The position numbers and the translations under genes are program-made. Below the pieces are notes generated by a model. That model saw nothing but the letters and a program-made list of their open reading frames with translations. It searched no databases and was not told where the DNA came from. Source: an uncultured Muribaculaceae bacterium (GTDB lineage Bacteria > Bacteroidota > Bacteroidia > Bacteroidales > Muribaculaceae). Taken from it: a stretch of 33,534 nucleotides of DNA. Shown here piece after piece: positions 32,437-33,534 of the stretch. The stretch is taken from contig CAJUBL010000033.1 in assembly GCA_910584665.1 (NCBI GenBank), positions 1-33,534 of the forward strand. Reading direction: 5' to 3'. Numbering within the stretch: position 1 is the stretch's first letter; the number at the start of each line of letters is the position of its first letter.

Positions 32437-33534
32437 ATGATCAAAGACAACAACCTTGTAATATACAACTCTCTGTCGCGTCTGAAAGAACGATTCAGAC
32501 CGTTGCATCCTGAGCGTGTGGGAATGTATGTATGCGGCCCAACTGTCTACGGTGACGGACATCTGGGACACGCACGCCCGGCCATCACTTTCGACATCGT
32601 ATACCGCTACCTGCAGCATCTCGGCTACAAAGTCCGTTATGTACGCAACATCACCGACGTAGGCCATCTTGAACACGACGCCGACGACGGTGAAGACAAA
32701 ATAGCAAAAAAAGCAAGACTCGAACAGCTCGAACCCATGGAAGTGGTCCAGTACTACCTCAACCGCTATCACCAGGCAATGGACCGTCTGGGTGTTCTCC
32801 CGCCCTCAATAGAGCCTCATGCATCGGGACATATCATCGAACAGATCGAATATATTAAAAAAATCCTTGACGCCGGCTATGCCTACGAAAGCCAGGGATC
32901 GGTATACTTCGATGTTCCTAAATACAATGCCGACCACCACTATGGCAAGCTCTCGGGCCGCAACATCGACGAACTGCTCAGCGAAACCCGCACTCTTGAC
33001 GGACAGAACGAGAAACACAATCCCGCCGACTTTGCATTATGGAAAAAAGCATCACCCGAGCACATCATGCACTGGCCGTCGCCATGGAGCGAAGGGTTCC
33101 CGGGCTGGCATCTGGAATGCTCGACCATGAGCGAAAAATACCTCGGCGAGCAGTTTGACATCCATGGAGGAGGCATGGACCTCCGCTTTCCACACCACGA
33201 GTGTGAGATAGCCCAGTCCGTAGCTCACAACGGCCACGACTCGGTACACTACTGGATGCACAACAACATGATAACCATCAACGGCCAGAAAATGGGCAAA
33301 TCGCTTGGCAACTTCATCACTCTCGACGAGTTTTTTACCGGGTCACACCCCCTGCTCGACCAGGCCTACTCACCCATGACCATACGTTTCTTCATTCTGC
33401 AGGCCCAATACCGCAGCACAGTCGATTTTTCCAACGACGCACTTAAGGGAGCCGAGAAAGCTTTACGCCGAATGCTCGACGGCTATCACCGCCTGCTCGA
33501 ACTGAAGGCATCAGAGACATCGACCATTACAGCC
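32437..33534 (+). CDS. cysS: Cysteinyl-tRNA synthetase, 3' end cut by the window
   Basis: The first 366 residues of a class Ia cysteinyl-tRNA synthetase, which charges tRNA-Cys. The frame stays open to the last base, so the gene continues outside (family length about 460-500). Visible marks are MYVCGPTVYGDGHLGHARP, with HLGH (42-45) as the HIGH motif, WHLECSTMSEKYLG, DIHGGGMDLRFPHHECE and the KMSKS loop as KMGKS (285-289). The zinc ligands fit the E. coli spacing: C33, C228, H253 and E257. The ATG at 32437 gives MIKDNNLVIYNSLSR, a normal N-terminus. It is the last gene of the co-directional cluster, 31 nt after DUF3467. Confidence 0.97.
   Translation, partial: MIKDNNLVIYNSLSRLKERFRPLHPERVGMYVCGPTVYGDGHLGHARPAITFDIVYRYLQHLGYKVRYVRNITDVGHLEHDADDGEDKIAKKARLEQLEPMEVVQYYLNRYHQAMDRLGVLPPSIEPHASGHIIEQIEYIKKILDAGYAYESQGSVYFDVPKYNADHHYGKLSGRNIDELLSETRTLDGQNEKHNPADFALWKKASPEHIMHWPSPWSEGFPGWHLECSTMSEKYLGEQFDIHGGGMDLRFPHHECEIAQSVAHNGHDSVHYWMHNNMITINGQKMGKSLGNFITLDEFFTGSHPLLDQAYSPMTIRFFILQAQYRSTVDFSNDALKGAEKALRRMLDGYHRLLELKASETSTITA

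Overview
The window looks like a chromosomal stretch of a gut-type Bacteroidales bacterium. The evidence is a SusC/SusD pair, a NigD-like lipoprotein, DUF3467 and DUF3737 proteins, an inositol-3-phosphate synthase, and promoters of the Bacteroidetes type (TAnnTTTG at -7, sometimes TTG about 18-20 nt upstream). The GC-rich coding sequence with frequent ATA isoleucine codons would fit Muribaculaceae, but that family placement is inference. I see no phage, insertion sequence, CRISPR array or tRNA.

Layout. 1-1500: two tandem paralogous lipoproteins, clearly more AT-rich than the rest. 1574-2134: small outer-membrane barrel. 2457-5945: a tight three-gene cassette of a DUF3737 beta-helix protein, a MalY/PatB C-S lyase/aminotransferase and a MATE exporter, the last two starting at TTG. 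5930-11106 (minus): nitroreductase-like protein, secreted alpha/beta hydrolase and CarB. 11271-12343: CysM-type cysteine synthase, convergent with and overlapping a 53-residue rubredoxin. 12545-17311: SusC/SusD nutrient-uptake pair closed by a near-perfect hairpin. 17383-17991 (minus): HdeD/DUF308 membrane protein. 18083-18312: a nested palindromic repeat. 18357-19620: Bcp peroxiredoxin, a lipoprotein and a YciH/SUI1 protein. 19720-26526: AddA-like helicase-nuclease, GH2 glycosidase and an esterase, nearly contiguous. 26670-28870: HU protein, GlsB/YeaQ membrane protein and inositol-3-phosphate synthase (minus). 29089-29184 (minus): a signal recognition particle RNA with its own promoter and terminator. 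29277-33534: a co-directional cluster of cytidylate-kinase-like protein, FtsB/DivIC-like protein, membrane protein, LolD-like ABC ATPase, NigD-like lipoprotein, DUF3467 protein and CysS (cut by the window end).

How the genes work together. SusC/D form an outer-membrane import complex. The GH2 enzyme and esterase look like glycan-processing partners, but they sit 6 kb away behind a DNA-repair gene. The 29-33 kb cluster is housekeeping in character (division, lipoprotein export, translation). The most unusual items are the nested palindrome before bcp, apparently leaderless promoters for cysM and bcp calibrated by the SRP RNA 5' end, the uncharacterised DUF3737-MalY-MATE cassette, and a 26-nt intergenic repeat present twice, one copy forming a hairpin.
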